A DNA stretch of 64,000 nucleotides from Streptomyces sp. NBC_01445 (GCF_035918235.1 NZ_CP109485.1:7045001-7109000), one strand, 5' to 3'; shown: positions 44,408-54,085, numbered from the stretch's first letter. Made by a program: numbers and translations. The notes: a model not told the origin generated them from the sequence alone.

Positions 44408-44839
44408 TCAGCGCTCCGAGAGCGGAGCCGGCGCCTCTTGCACGATCCATCCGTTGCCGTCCGGGTCGGTGAAGAACATGAACGAGTTCCACACCTCGCC
44501 GGGCCCGTCCTCCCAGCCGGTGACATCCGCGTGCTGCACCCGACTCACGTCCACGCCCCGCTCGACCAGTTCGGCGCGCGCCGAGGCGATGTCCGTCACG
44601 CACATCTGCAGGCCCGTGAGGGACCCCGGAGCCATCGGCCGCTGTCCCGGAGGGCCCGGCAGGCCCTGCGTCAGGGTGATCGAACAGCGCGAGCCCGGTG
44701 GCGTCAGCTGCACGATGCGGATGCCCTCCGTGACCACCTGGTCCACGTCGACCTTGAAGCCGAGTTGCTTCGCGTAGAAGTCCTTCGCCCGGTCGACGTC
44801 CGTGACGGGCACGACGATCACTTCGAGGGTCCAGTCCAT
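44408..44839 (-). CDS. VOC (glyoxalase/bleomycin-resistance-like) family protein
   Basis: 143 aa from ATG 44839, preceded by GGAAAGGGAGCACCC. Two beta-alpha-beta-beta-beta modules are visible: LEVIVVPVTDVDRAKDFYAKQLGFKVDVD and LQMCVTDIASARAELVERGVDVSRV, ending with FFTDPDGNGWIVQE, a common VOC closing motif with the metal-site Glu. Function (resistance, isomerase or dioxygenase) is not predictable. The frame continues upstream without a stop into a PPOX-like remnant (44888-45034), but the strong ribosome-binding site supports a start at 44839. Confidence 0.88.
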   Translation of the reverse strand: MDWTLEVIVVPVTDVDRAKDFYAKQLGFKVDVDQVVTEGIRIVQLTPPGSRCSITLTQGLPGPPGQRPMAPGSLTGLQMCVTDIASARAELVERGVDVSRVQHADVTGWEDGPGEVWNSFMFFTDPDGNGWIVQEAPAPLSER

Positions 44840-44887
44840 GGGTGCTCCCTTTCCGGCTGAGTTCTGCGACTGCGCAACGGTGTGGCA

Positions 44888-45034
44888 TGGGGGGCGCCCG
44901 TCCGGCCGTACCGTCGAGGTCCGGAACAGCTCGGCCGCGGCGACCTTCTCCCCGGCCTCGGCCCAGGGGAGCGTCGTGGCCGACGCGTCGCTGTACCGGC
45001 TGTCCGCCTCGGCCAGGGGCTCCGCGTCCGTCAT
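44888..45034 (-). pseudogene. truncated pyridoxamine-5'-phosphate-oxidase-family gene (N-terminal fragment)
   Basis: From an ATG at 45034 about 48 codons read like the start of streptomycete PPOX-fold flavin proteins: DSRYSDASATTLPWAEA followed by ELFRTSTVRPDGRP. Intact homologues, from memory, continue with HVTPL..W.DGALHFCTG, but here the similarity stops after GRP and the frame runs into the VOC gene. The remainder of the PPOX gene is therefore lost, probably by a deletion joining the fragment to VOC. Confidence 0.65.
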
Positions 45035-45151
45035 GATCCGCCTCTCGCTCTCCCGATGCTCCCGTCAAAGGGCAGACCGCGCACGCGGGCGGAACTCACC
45101 GGCGAAGCCTTAGGCTCTGGACCAGTGCGTGATCGAACAGGAGGCCGTGCG

Positions 45152-48145
45152 ATGTCGGTGCCGCAAGGGCGCAGGAGCAGTACGTTCACGCGGCTGCTGC
45201 GGCACGGTTTCACGGATCCCTCCGCCGCCGAGCGGCTCCTGGACGTGCCGGGCCTGTCGGCCGTGCGCTCCGACCCGATGCTTCTCGACGCCCTCGGCGC
45301 CACCGCCGACCCCGATCTGGCCCTCCTCGGTCTGGTCCGGCTCGTCGAGGCGCAGGCCGGTGACCCCGAGCGCCGGGAGCTCCTCGACACGCTCATCACG
45401 GCCAAGCCGTTGCGCGACCGGCTCCTCGGTGTCCTCGGCGCGTCCGAGGCGCTCGCCGACCATCTGGCCCGGCATCCGCTGGACTGGCAGGCCCTCGTCA
45501 CCTACGAGCCGTCCGACCTGCACCCCGGCGTGGAGGAGTTCCAGCGGGGTCTCGCGGACGCTGTCGACCCGAACGGCCTGCGGGTCGGCTACCGGCGCTG
45601 CCTCCTGTCGATCGCCGCCCGTGACGTGTGCGGGACGACCGACATCGTGCAGACCGCCGCCGAACTCGCCGACCTGGCCACGGCCACCCTGCGCGCGGCC
45701 CTCGCCATGGCGGAGGCGGACGCGCCCGGGGACGCCGCGCTGTGCCGGCTCGCCGTCATCGCGATGGGCAAGTGCGGCGGACACGAACTCAACTACGTGT
45801 CCGACGTGGACGTCATCTTCGTCGGCGAGGCCGTGGAGGGCGCCGACGAGGGCAAGGCGATCCAGGCCGCCACCCGGCTCGCCTCGCACATGATGCGGAT
45901 CTGCTCCGACACGACCGTCGAGGGCACGATCTGGCCCGTCGACGCCAACCTGCGCCCCGAGGGACGCAACGGCCCCCTCGTGCGGACCCTCTCCTCGCAT
46001 CTCGCCTACTACCAGCGGTGGGCCAAGACCTGGGAGTTCCAGGCGCTGCTCAAGGCGCGGCCCGTCGCCGGCGACCTCGAACTCGGCGACGCGTACATCA
46101 GGACGCTCTCGCCCCTCGTCTGGCAGGCCGCCGAGCGCGAGAACTTCGTGCCCGACGTGCAGAAGATGCGCAAGCGCGTCGTCGAGAACATCCCCGCCGG
46201 CGAGGTCGACCGGGAGCTGAAGCTGGGGCCCGGCGGGCTCAGGGACGTCGAATTCGCCGTACAGCTGCTGCAGTTGGTGCACGGCAGGGCCGACCTCTCG
46301 CTGCGCAGCGGCACCACCCTGGACGCGCTGGCCGCTCTCGCCGACGGCGGGTACGTGGGACGGGTCGACGCCGTCCAGCTCGACGACGCCTACCGTTTCC
46401 TGCGCACCCTCGAACACCGCATCCAGCTCTACAAGCTGAGGCGTACGCACCTCGTCCCCGAGGGCGACGCGGACCTGCGGCGCATCGGTCGGTCGATGGG
46501 CATGCGGACCGAGCCGATCACCGAACTCCACCGTGCCTGGCGCCGCCACACCTCGGTCGTGCGCCGTCTGCACGAGAAGCTCTTCTACCGGCCGCTGCTC
46601 GACGCCGTGGCCCAACTCGCCTCCGGCGAGTCCAGGCTGAGCACCGAGGCGGCGCGCGAACGGCTCGTGGCCCTCGGCTACCACGACCCGACCGCCGCGC
46701 TGCGCCATCTGGAGGCGCTGGCCTCCGGCGTGACCCGCAAGGCGGCGATCCAGCGGACGCTGCTCCCGGTGCTCCTCGGCTGGTTCGCCGACTCCGCCGA
46801 CCCGGACGCCGGACTGCTCAACTTCCGCAAGGTGTCCGACGCGCTCGGCAAGACGCCCTGGTACCTGCGGCTGCTGCGGGACGAGGGCGCGGCGGCGGAG
46901 AACCTCGCCCGGGTGCTCTCGGCCGGCCGGCTCGCCCCCGATCTGCTGATGCGCGCACCGGAGGCCGTCGCCCTGCTCGGCGACCAGCGGGGCCTCGAAC
47001 CGCGCGGGCACGCCCAGTTGGAGCAGGAGGTGCTCGCCGCGGTCGGCCGCGCGGACGGCGCCGAGCAGGCCGTCGCCGCGGCCCGTGGCGTACGGCGGCG
47101 CGAGCTGTTCCGTACGTCGGCCGCCGACATCATCGCCTCGTACGGCACCGAGGACACGCCCGCCGAGGCCGACCAGGGCGCGCTCGTGGACCGCGTCGGC
47201 GGGGCGGTCTCCGACATCACGGCCGCGACCCTCGCCGGGACGCTGCGGGCCGTCGTGCGCGAGGGGTGGGGCGACGAGTTGCCCACCCGGTTCGCCGTCA
47301 TCGCCATGGGGCGGTTCGGCGGGCACGAGGTCGGCTACGGGTCGGACGCCGACGTGCTGTTCGTGCACGAGCCGCGCGAGGGCGTCGGCGACCAGGAGGC
47401 GGCGAAGGCCGCGAACCGCGTCGTGTCCGAGATGCGGCGGCTGCTCGCCCTGCCGAGCGCGGATCCGCCGCTCCTCATCGACGCGGACCTGCGTCCCGAG
47501 GGCAAGTCGGGGCCGCTCGTGCGCACCCTCAAGTCCTATGACGCGTACTACCGCCGCTGGTCCCTGGTGTGGGAGTCACAGGCGCTCCTGCGGGCCGAAC
47601 CGGTCGCGGGCGACCTGGACCTCGGGCGGCGCTTCATCGATCTCATCGACCCGCTGCGGTTCCCCGCGGAGGGCCTCGGAGAGGACGCCGTGCGCGAGAT
47701 CCGGCGGCTCAAGGCGCGCATGGAGTCCGAGCGGCTGCCGCGCGGCGCCGATCCGACGCTGCACACGAAGCTGGGCCGCGGCGGGCTCTCCGACGTCGAG
47801 TGGACCGTCCAGCTCCTCCAGCTCCAGCACGGGTGGGCCGAGCCGGGGCTGCGCACGACCCGTACGCGGCAGGCGCTCGCCGCGGCATGCGCGGCGGAGC
47901 TGATCCCGGGCGAGGAGGCCGCGATCCTCGACGAGGCGTGGATCCTCGCGTCCCGCGTGCGCGGCGCGGTCATGCTGGTCCGTGGCCGCCCGGGCGACAC
48001 GTTCCCGTCCGACGGGCGTGAACTGGCGGCGGTGGGGCGGTACTTGGGCTACGACCCCGGCCACGTCGGCGACATGCTGGAGGACTACCGCCGCCTGACG
48101 CGCCGGGCGCGCGCGGTGATGGAGGAGCGCTTCTACGGGGCGTAG
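45152..48145 (+). CDS. glnE: bifunctional glutamine synthetase adenylyltransferase/deadenylase
   Basis: 997 aa from ATG 45152 (GAGGCCGTGCG upstream). Two nucleotidyltransferase domains: GKCGGHELNYVSDVDVIFV (about residue 205-223) for deadenylation-type and MGRFGGHEVGYGSDADVLFVHE (about 718) for adenylylation, each with the G-S/D-D-x-D metal signature and followed by GlnD-like helical domains. It switches GlnA off by adenylylating a tyrosine under nitrogen-rich conditions. It sits in its usual position near glnA2. Confidence 0.96.
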   Translation: MSVPQGRRSSTFTRLLRHGFTDPSAAERLLDVPGLSAVRSDPMLLDALGATADPDLALLGLVRLVEAQAGDPERRELLDTLITAKPLRDRLLGVLGASEALADHLARHPLDWQALVTYEPSDLHPGVEEFQRGLADAVDPNGLRVGYRRCLLSIAARDVCGTTDIVQTAAELADLATATLRAALAMAEADAPGDAALCRLAVIAMGKCGGHELNYVSDVDVIFVGEAVEGADEGKAIQAATRLASHMMRICSDTTVEGTIWPVDANLRPEGRNGPLVRTLSSHLAYYQRWAKTWEFQALLKARPVAGDLELGDAYIRTLSPLVWQAAERENFVPDVQKMRKRVVENIPAGEVDRELKLGPGGLRDVEFAVQLLQLVHGRADLSLRSGTTLDALAALADGGYVGRVDAVQLDDAYRFLRTLEHRIQLYKLRRTHLVPEGDADLRRIGRSMGMRTEPITELHRAWRRHTSVVRRLHEKLFYRPLLDAVAQLASGESRLSTEAARERLVALGYHDPTAALRHLEALASGVTRKAAIQRTLLPVLLGWFADSADPDAGLLNFRKVSDALGKTPWYLRLLRDEGAAAENLARVLSAGRLAPDLLMRAPEAVALLGDQRGLEPRGHAQLEQEVLAAVGRADGAEQAVAAARGVRRRELFRTSAADIIASYGTEDTPAEADQGALVDRVGGAVSDITAATLAGTLRAVVREGWGDELPTRFAVIAMGRFGGHEVGYGSDADVLFVHEPREGVGDQEAAKAANRVVSEMRRLLALPSADPPLLIDADLRPEGKSGPLVRTLKSYDAYYRRWSLVWESQALLRAEPVAGDLDLGRRFIDLIDPLRFPAEGLGEDAVREIRRLKARMESERLPRGADPTLHTKLGRGGLSDVEWTVQLLQLQHGWAEPGLRTTRTRQALAAACAAELIPGEEAAILDEAWILASRVRGAVMLVRGRPGDTFPSDGRELAAVGRYLGYDPGHVGDMLEDYRRLTRRARAVMEERFYGA

Positions 48146-48155
48146 GCCCGGAGAG

Positions 48156-48764
48156 TCACCCGGCCATCGCGGACACGTGGGCGAGGAACCCGGTCAGGGC
48201 CAGTTCGAACGCCGCGTCGGCGCGGCCCGCGCCCATCGCGGCCAGGGCCGCCGCCAGGCGCGGCGTCGCCGTCTCGTCGGCCAGTTCCCACATCGCCTCC
48301 GGGGCCGCCATGTCCAGGGCGGAGCCCAGTACGACGTTCTCCAGGCCGATGATCACCGGCATCACGTCCGGCAGGGCGAACCCGGCGTCGAGCAGGAGCC
48401 CGGCCGCGAGCTCGTACTGGTCGAGGACCCGCTGGGCCCGCACGGGTGACGTGGTGAGCAGCGGGATCGCCTTGGGGTGGGCGGCGAAGGCGGCCCGGTA
48501 GGAGCGGGCCCAGTCCGCGAGGGCCTCGGCCCACGGCCGCTCGCCGCCGGTGAGCGTCGCGGGGTCGATCGCGACGGCGACCCGCTCGCGCAGCAGCTCC
48601 ACGATCCCGTCCCGGCCGTCCACATGGTGATACACGGATCCCGTCTGGACCCCGAGCCGCTTGGCGATCCGCGGGACGCTGAAGTCGCCCTGCTCGTCGA
48701 CGAGTTCGAGCGCGGTCGTGGTGATCCGCTCCCTGTCCAGCAGCGGCTTGCTCGGCCGTCCCAT
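48156..48764 (-). CDS. TetR-family regulator divergent from the APC permease
   Basis: 202 aa from ATG 48764 (MGRPSKPLLDRERIT). The HTH FSVPRIAKRLGVQTGSVYHHVDGRDGI (about residue 26-52) and the C-terminal TetR_C domain are clear. It is divergent from the permease gene with 147 bp between starts, and a 25-bp palindrome (48820) lies in between. Confidence 0.92.
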   Translation of the reverse strand: MGRPSKPLLDRERITTTALELVDEQGDFSVPRIAKRLGVQTGSVYHHVDGRDGIVELLRERVAVAIDPATLTGGERPWAEALADWARSYRAAFAAHPKAIPLLTTSPVRAQRVLDQYELAAGLLLDAGFALPDVMPVIIGLENVVLGSALDMAAPEAMWELADETATPRLAAALAAMGAGRADAAFELALTGFLAHVSAMAG

Positions 48765-48819
48765 CGTGCGCTCCCCGAATCTGAGGTCTTCCCGAATGCC
48801 CAAAGGGAGGCTACATTGC

Positions 48820-48844
48820 CGAAACCGAAAGCCTTTAGGTTTCG
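48820..48844. promoter_or_regulatory. near-perfect 25-bp palindrome, probable TetR operator
   Basis: The left arm CGAAACCGAAAG and right arm CTTTAGGTTTCG flank a central C; they pair at all positions except one (G/A mismatch at arm position 8). It lies 56 bp upstream of the TetR start and 68 bp upstream of the permease start, placed to regulate both. Confidence 0.85.
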
Positions 48845-48911
48845 CTTCCCGGCCACCGGGGCGACGCCTCCGGGACCCCCGTCCCCCGCCGCCAGAAGGG
48901 CTTCCTTCCCC

Positions 48912-50381
48912 ATGCCCGTAACCTCACCGCAGACGCAGAACAGCGCGACCGCCACCGCCGCGGAACCCACCCTGCGCGCCGGCACCCTCGGCACCGCCGA
49001 CATCGCCTTCTTCGTCGTCTCCGCCGCCGCCCCGCTCACCGTCATGGCAGGCGTCGCCCCGTTCGCCATCGCGCTCGGCGGCATCGGCGCCCCCGTCGGC
49101 TACCTCCTCGCCGGCCTGACGCTCGCCGTCTTCGCCGTCGGCTTCACCACGATGAGCCGCCACGTCCGCAGCGCGGGCGCCTTCTACGCGTACATCACGC
49201 GCGGCCTCGGCCGCTCCGTCGGCATCGGCGCCGCCCTGCTGGCCATGGTCGGCTACAACGGCATGGAGATCGGCGTCTACGGCCTGCTGGGCACCGCCAC
49301 GCAGGACACCCTGCATGCCCTCTTCGGCATCGACATCCCCTGGCTGCCCGTGTCCCTCGCGGGGCTCGTGCTCATCTGGTACGGCGGCTTCCGGTCCATC
49401 GACTTCGGAGCCAGGCTCCTCGGCGTCCTGCTCTGCGCCGAGACCGGCATCCTCGTCCTGCTCGCGGGCGGCGTGCTCCTCAAGGGCGGCGCGCACGGCC
49501 TGTCCGCCGCGTCCTTCGCGCCGGGCAACGTGCTCGTCCCCGGCACCGCCGCCGTACTCGCCTTCGCCTTTGCCGCGTTCACCGGCTTCGAGTCGACCGT
49601 CATCTACCGCCGCGAGGCCCGCGACCCCGGCCGCACGGTGCGCCGCGCCACCTACATCGCGGTCGCCTTCCTCGGCCTGTTCTACGCGTTCATCGTCTGG
49701 ACCGTCATCCAGGCCTTCGGCGACGCCCACGTCGTCGAGGCGGCCGGCAGCGACCCGGCCGGCCTGTTCTTCTCCGCCATCACCACCTTCGTGGGCGGCT
49801 GGGCGGCCGACCTGATGCACATCCTCATCGTCACCAGCGTCCTCGCCTCGCTCCTCGCCTTCCACAACGCGATCAACCGCTACGGGCTCGCGCTCGCCGA
49901 GGAGGGCGTCCTGCCGAAGGCCTTCGGCACGGTCCACGCCAAGCACCGCTCCCCGTACGTCGCGGGCGTCGCGCAGACCGTGCTCGGCGCGGCCGTCGTC
50001 CTCGCCTTCTGGGCCGCGGGCGCCGACCCGTACGCGCAGCTGCTCCTGTGGGTGAACACCCCCGGCATGATCGGCCTGATGGCGCTCCAGCTGCTCGCCG
50101 CGATCGCCGTGCCGTTCTACTTCCGCCGCATCACCCACGAGGAGGGCGTGCTGCGCACGGTCGTCGCGCCGATCGCGGCGACGGTGCTCCTCAGCATCGC
50201 GATCGTGCTGGTCTGCACCCACCTCGACCTGTTCACGGGCGCGTCCTCCCTGGTCAACATGGTCCTCATGGCCGTGGCCCCCGCCGTCTTCGTCCTCGGC
50301 ATCGGCCTCGCCCGCCGCCTGCGCCGCACCAAGCCGGACGTGTACGAGCGCTTCGCGGCGGAACCGTCCGCCGACGCGTAG
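48912..50381 (+). CDS. APC-family amino acid/polyamine permease
   Basis: 489 aa from ATG 48912, with about 12 helices. APC features: the first helix AFFVVSAAAPLTVMAG, GYLLAGLTLAVFAVGFTTMSRHV with the charged loop after helix 2, and VNTPGMIGLMALQLLAAIAVPF near the C-terminus. It imports an amino acid or amine. The following amidohydrolase is 55 bp downstream on the same strand, so the pair may import and then process one compound. Confidence 0.92.
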   Translation: MPVTSPQTQNSATATAAEPTLRAGTLGTADIAFFVVSAAAPLTVMAGVAPFAIALGGIGAPVGYLLAGLTLAVFAVGFTTMSRHVRSAGAFYAYITRGLGRSVGIGAALLAMVGYNGMEIGVYGLLGTATQDTLHALFGIDIPWLPVSLAGLVLIWYGGFRSIDFGARLLGVLLCAETGILVLLAGGVLLKGGAHGLSAASFAPGNVLVPGTAAVLAFAFAAFTGFESTVIYRREARDPGRTVRRATYIAVAFLGLFYAFIVWTVIQAFGDAHVVEAAGSDPAGLFFSAITTFVGGWAADLMHILIVTSVLASLLAFHNAINRYGLALAEEGVLPKAFGTVHAKHRSPYVAGVAQTVLGAAVVLAFWAAGADPYAQLLLWVNTPGMIGLMALQLLAAIAVPFYFRRITHEEGVLRTVVAPIAATVLLSIAIVLVCTHLDLFTGASSLVNMVLMAVAPAVFVLGIGLARRLRRTKPDVYERFAAEPSADA

Positions 50382-50436
50382 TCCGCAGAGCCCGCCCCTA
50401 CGGAACACAGCCCCACCCCGAACGGAGTTCACCCCC

Positions 50437-52014
50437 ATGCCCGCAGCCGACCTCCTCCTCACCGGCGCCCGCGTCCGCACCCTCGACCCCGCGCACCCCG
50501 AGGCGACCGCCGTGGCCGTCCGCGACGGTCTCATCGCCGCCGTCGGCGCCACCGAGGACGTCGTACGCGACTGGAGCGGACCGGGCACGGAACGCGTCGA
50601 CCTCACCGGCGCGACCCTCGTGCCCGGCCTGGTCGACGCGCACAGCCACCCGGTGTGGGGCCTGGAGATGGCGACCGGCACCGACCTGTCCGGCGTACGG
50701 AACCCGGACGAGCTGCGGGCGGCCCTGCGCTCGGCGCCCCGCGTCGACGGCTGGGTCGTCGCCTGGGGGCTCGACCACAACGCGTTCGGCGGCCGTCCCG
50801 TCGACCGCGCCCTGATCGAGGACGTACTCGACGGCGCGCCCGCCTTCGTCCGCCTCTACGACGGGCACTCCGCCCTGGCGAGCGGGGCCGCGCTCGCGGC
50901 GGCCGGGATCACCGGGCCGCGCGAGTTCGTCCAGCGCGCGGAGATCGTCTGCGACGCGGAAGGCCGCCCGACCGGGCACCTCGTCGAGCACGCCGCGATG
51001 GACCTGATGCTCGCCGTCATGCCGAGGCCCTCGTTCGCCGAGCGCCGCGCCGGGCTGCTCGCCCTGCTGTCCGACATGGCCGCCACGGGCCTGACCGGCG
51101 CCCACGTCATGGACCTCGGCCACGGCGACGTACCGCAGCTGCTGGCCTCGGTCGAGGAGGAGGCCGTGCTGCCGCTGCGGCTGCGGCTCGCGCCCTGGTG
51201 CATGCCGGGCGTCGACAAGGCCGGCCTGGACGAGCTGATCGCCGTCCAGCGCGAGGCCGGGCGGCACTGGCGGGTCGGCGGGGTCAAGTTCTTCATGGAC
51301 GGCACCGTCGAGGGCGGCACCGCGTGGCTGGAGCACGCGGACTGTCACGGCCAGGGCACCGACGCGTTCTGGCCGGACCCGAAGGCGTACGCGGACGCGG
51401 TGCGGTACCTGCACGCGGCGGGCGTCGGCACCGCGACCCACGCGATCGGGGACGCGGCCGTGCGGCACGTCCTGGACACCGTCGAGTCCCTGGGCGGGAG
51501 CGGCCGGGGCGTGCACCGGATCGAGCACATCGAGACGGTCCCCGACGACACGATCCCGCGGTTCGCCGCGCTGGGCGTCGCCGCGTCGATGCAGCCGCCG
51601 CACACCGCGTACACCCGCGGTGACCACGGCGACGAGTGGTCGAAGCGGCTCGGTACGGACCGGGCCTCGCGCGCCTGGCGCATCAGGGACCTGCGGGACG
51701 CGGGCGCGGTTCTCGCACTGGGCTCGGACTGGCCGATCGCGCACTACGACGTGCGCCGGGTCCTGTCCATGGCCCGCGTCCCCGAGGGGGCCGCCGGGCC
51801 CGCGCAGGGGCTGACAGGGCTCATGGCGCTGGAGGGCTGCACGTCACACGCGGCGCTCGCCGCCGGTGAGGACGCGGGGCGTATCGCCCCCGGTCTGCGG
51901 GCCGACCTCACGGCGTTCGGCCTCGACCCGGTCGAGGCCCCGGCCGACGAGGTGGCGCAGGCGCCGGTCCGCCTGACGGCGGTCGGCGGTCACCTCACGT
52001 ACCGGGGGGCGTGA
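50437..52014 (+). CDS. YtcJ-like metal-dependent amidohydrolase
   Basis: 525 aa. TIM-barrel amidohydrolase signatures: HxH in DAHSHPVWG (about residue 67-69), a carboxylated-Lys-type GVKFFMDG (about 287), THAIGD (His), HRIEHIE and the catalytic Asp in LGSDWPIA. The long insertion after HxH is typical of the YtcJ/amidohydrolase-3 group. It hydrolyses a C-N bond of an unknown substrate in the cytosol. Encoded with the APC permease. Confidence 0.92.
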   Translation: MPAADLLLTGARVRTLDPAHPEATAVAVRDGLIAAVGATEDVVRDWSGPGTERVDLTGATLVPGLVDAHSHPVWGLEMATGTDLSGVRNPDELRAALRSAPRVDGWVVAWGLDHNAFGGRPVDRALIEDVLDGAPAFVRLYDGHSALASGAALAAAGITGPREFVQRAEIVCDAEGRPTGHLVEHAAMDLMLAVMPRPSFAERRAGLLALLSDMAATGLTGAHVMDLGHGDVPQLLASVEEEAVLPLRLRLAPWCMPGVDKAGLDELIAVQREAGRHWRVGGVKFFMDGTVEGGTAWLEHADCHGQGTDAFWPDPKAYADAVRYLHAAGVGTATHAIGDAAVRHVLDTVESLGGSGRGVHRIEHIETVPDDTIPRFAALGVAASMQPPHTAYTRGDHGDEWSKRLGTDRASRAWRIRDLRDAGAVLALGSDWPIAHYDVRRVLSMARVPEGAAGPAQGLTGLMALEGCTSHAALAAGEDAGRIAPGLRADLTAFGLDPVEAPADEVAQAPVRLTAVGGHLTYRGA

Positions 52015-52858
52015 CCCCGGACGTGGCGGGCGCGGGCACGAGGCGCGGCATGGTGTGGGGGAGCGCCCCGTACCAGATCCGCGCCATCGTGAAACCGAAC
52101 GCGAGGCACACCATGCCGCCCACCGCGTCCAGCCAGAAGTGGTTCGCGGTCGAGACGATGACGACCAGGGTCAGTGCCGGGTACAGGAGTCCGAGGATCC
52201 GCACCCACGGCGCCGAGGCCAGGGCGAAGATCGTCAGGCCGCACCACAGGGACCAGCCGATGTGCATGGACGGCATCGCCGCGTACTGGTTCGACATGTG
52301 TTTCAGGTCGCCGGACGCCATCGAGCCCCAGGTGTGGTGGACCGCGACCGTGTCGACGAAGTGGCCGCCGTTCATCAGGCGGGGCGGGGCGAGCGGGTAC
52401 AGGTAGTAGCCGACCAGGGCGACCGCCGTCGTCGCGAAGAGCGCGAGCCGGGCCGCCGCGTAGCGGCCGGGATGATAGCGGAAGAGCCAGACGAGCACAC
52501 CGAGCGTGACGATGAAGTGCAGTGTCGCGTAGTAGTAGTTCATGCCGACGATGAGCCATGTCACCGAATTCACGGCGTGGTTGACGTTCTCCTCGACGGC
52601 GATGGAGAGGTGGTGCTCCATCCGCCAGATCCAGTCGGCGTTGCTCAGAGCCTGCGAACGCTGCTCCGGAACGGCGTTGCGGATCAGGGAGTACGTCCAG
52701 TAGCTCACCGCGATCAGCAGGATCTCGAACCAGAGCCTGGGGCGACGCGGTGCGCGTATACGGCCGAGGAGTCCCCGCCCATCGCGGCGGTCATCCGCCA
52801 TGGGTGATGTGGTGGGCCCCTGCCGGCCTTCCAGTGTCGTCACGGTCGATTCACCCAT
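51995..52858 (-). CDS. PAP2-superfamily membrane phosphatase (AUR1/inositol-phosphorylceramide-synthase-like)
   Basis: 287 aa with about six helices. PAP2 phosphatase motifs: PSMHIGWSLW (the catalytic His region) and STANHFWLDAVGG (motif with H..D). It also has NYYYATLHFIVTLG and AAMPSMHIG, a combination seen in actinobacterial phosphatases that resemble AUR1. Its 3' end overlaps the amidohydrolase stop by 20 bp in convergent orientation. Substrate is probably a lipid phosphate. Confidence 0.9.
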   Translation of the reverse strand: MGESTVTTLEGRQGPTTSPMADDRRDGRGLLGRIRAPRRPRLWFEILLIAVSYWTYSLIRNAVPEQRSQALSNADWIWRMEHHLSIAVEENVNHAVNSVTWLIVGMNYYYATLHFIVTLGVLVWLFRYHPGRYAAARLALFATTAVALVGYYLYPLAPPRLMNGGHFVDTVAVHHTWGSMASGDLKHMSNQYAAMPSMHIGWSLWCGLTIFALASAPWVRILGLLYPALTLVVIVSTANHFWLDAVGGMVCLAFGFTMARIWYGALPHTMPRLVPAPATSGVTPPGT

Positions 52859-52951
52859 AGGGACAGAGTCTGCCAGATTCCGACCCCCCGCTCGATCATC
52901 CCCCGGGTGGGTCGTCCACGCATGCTCTACGCCCTGCGGAGGAGTGGCTAC

Positions 52952-54085
52952 CTAGGGGCGCGGCACACGGTCCCCCGGGGCCGAAGCGGTTGAACCGCGG
53001 ACCACCAGTTCGGGCATGAAGACGAATTCGCTGTGCGGCGCCGGCGTCCCGCCGATCTCCTCCAGGAGCGTGCGGACCGCGGCCTGGCCCATCGCCGGTA
53101 CCGGCTTGCGCACCGTGGTCAGGGGCGGGTCCGTGAAGGCGATCAGCGGGGAGTCGTCGAAGCCGACCACCGAGACGTCGGACGGGACGTCGAGGCCTCG
53201 CTGCCGCGCCGCCCTTATGGCGCCGAGGGCCATCATGTCGCTGGCGCACACGACCGCCGTGCAGTCCCGGTCGATGAGCGCCGTGGCCGCCGCCTGCCCG
53301 CCCTCCAGCGTGTACAGCGAATGCTGCACCAGATCCCGCTCGATCTCCTCGGGGGACAGGGGCAGGAGGTCCTGCATCGTGCGTACGAAGCCCTCGATCT
53401 TCCGCTGGACCGGCACGAACCGCTTCGGGCCCAGGGCGAGCCCGATCCGCGTATGACCCAGCGAGACGAGGTGGGTGACGGCGAGCTTCATCGCGGCCCG
53501 GTCGTCCGGGGAGATGAAAGGTGCCTGCACTTTCGGCGAGAAGCCGTCCACCAGCACGAACGGCACGCCCTGCGCGCGCAGTTGCTCGTAGCGCTGCATG
53601 TCCGCCGAGGTGTCGGCGTGCAGCCCGGAGACGAAGATGATGCCGGAGACGCCCCGGTCGACGAGCATCTCCGTGAGCTCGTCCTCGGTGGAGCCGCCGG
53701 GGGTCTGTGTGGCGAGGACCGGCGTGTAGCCCTGGCGGGTCAGGGCCTGGCCGATGACCTGGGCGAGCGCCGGGAATATGGGGTTCTCCAGCTCCGGCGT
53801 GATCAGGCCGACCAGTCCCGCGGAGCGCTGGCGCAGCCGCACGGGCCGCTCGTAGCCGAGGACGTCGAGCGCGGCGAGCACGGACTGGCGGGTGGCCGCG
53901 GCCACCCCCGGCTTGCCGTTGAGCACCCGGCTGACCGTCGCCTCGCTGACCCCCGCCTGCGCTGCGATGTCGGCCAGTCGCGCGGTCACGGGATGGGACT
54001 GTACCGGTCGCGTGCCGGACTGCCCACCGTCAACCGGTTGCCGCGTGCGGGCAGTTGAACGGCCCGCTGCGGACTGCTGCGTCAT
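52952..54085 (-). CDS. malR: MalR, LacI-family repressor of the maltose operon
   Basis: 377 aa from ATG 54085. A 33-residue low-complexity N-terminal extension precedes the LacI headpiece (VTARLADIAAQAGVSEATVSRVLNGKPGVAA, residues 33-62); an alternative start at the GTG of that Val-Thr-Ala would give a form closer to known MalR length (about 345 aa). The ligand-binding core is close to S. coelicolor MalR (GLITPELENPIFPALAQVIGQALTRQGYTPVLATQTPGGSTEDELTEML-like). It is divergent from malE and probably binds the CTTGCA/TGCAAG sites between them. Confidence 0.93.
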   Translation of the reverse strand: MTQQSAAGRSTARTRQPVDGGQSGTRPVQSHPVTARLADIAAQAGVSEATVSRVLNGKPGVAAATRQSVLAALDVLGYERPVRLRQRSAGLVGLITPELENPIFPALAQVIGQALTRQGYTPVLATQTPGGSTEDELTEMLVDRGVSGIIFVSGLHADTSADMQRYEQLRAQGVPFVLVDGFSPKVQAPFISPDDRAAMKLAVTHLVSLGHTRIGLALGPKRFVPVQRKIEGFVRTMQDLLPLSPEEIERDLVQHSLYTLEGGQAAATALIDRDCTAVVCASDMMALGAIRAARQRGLDVPSDVSVVGFDDSPLIAFTDPPLTTVRKPVPAMGQAAVRTLLEEIGGTPAPHSEFVFMPELVVRGSTASAPGDRVPRP

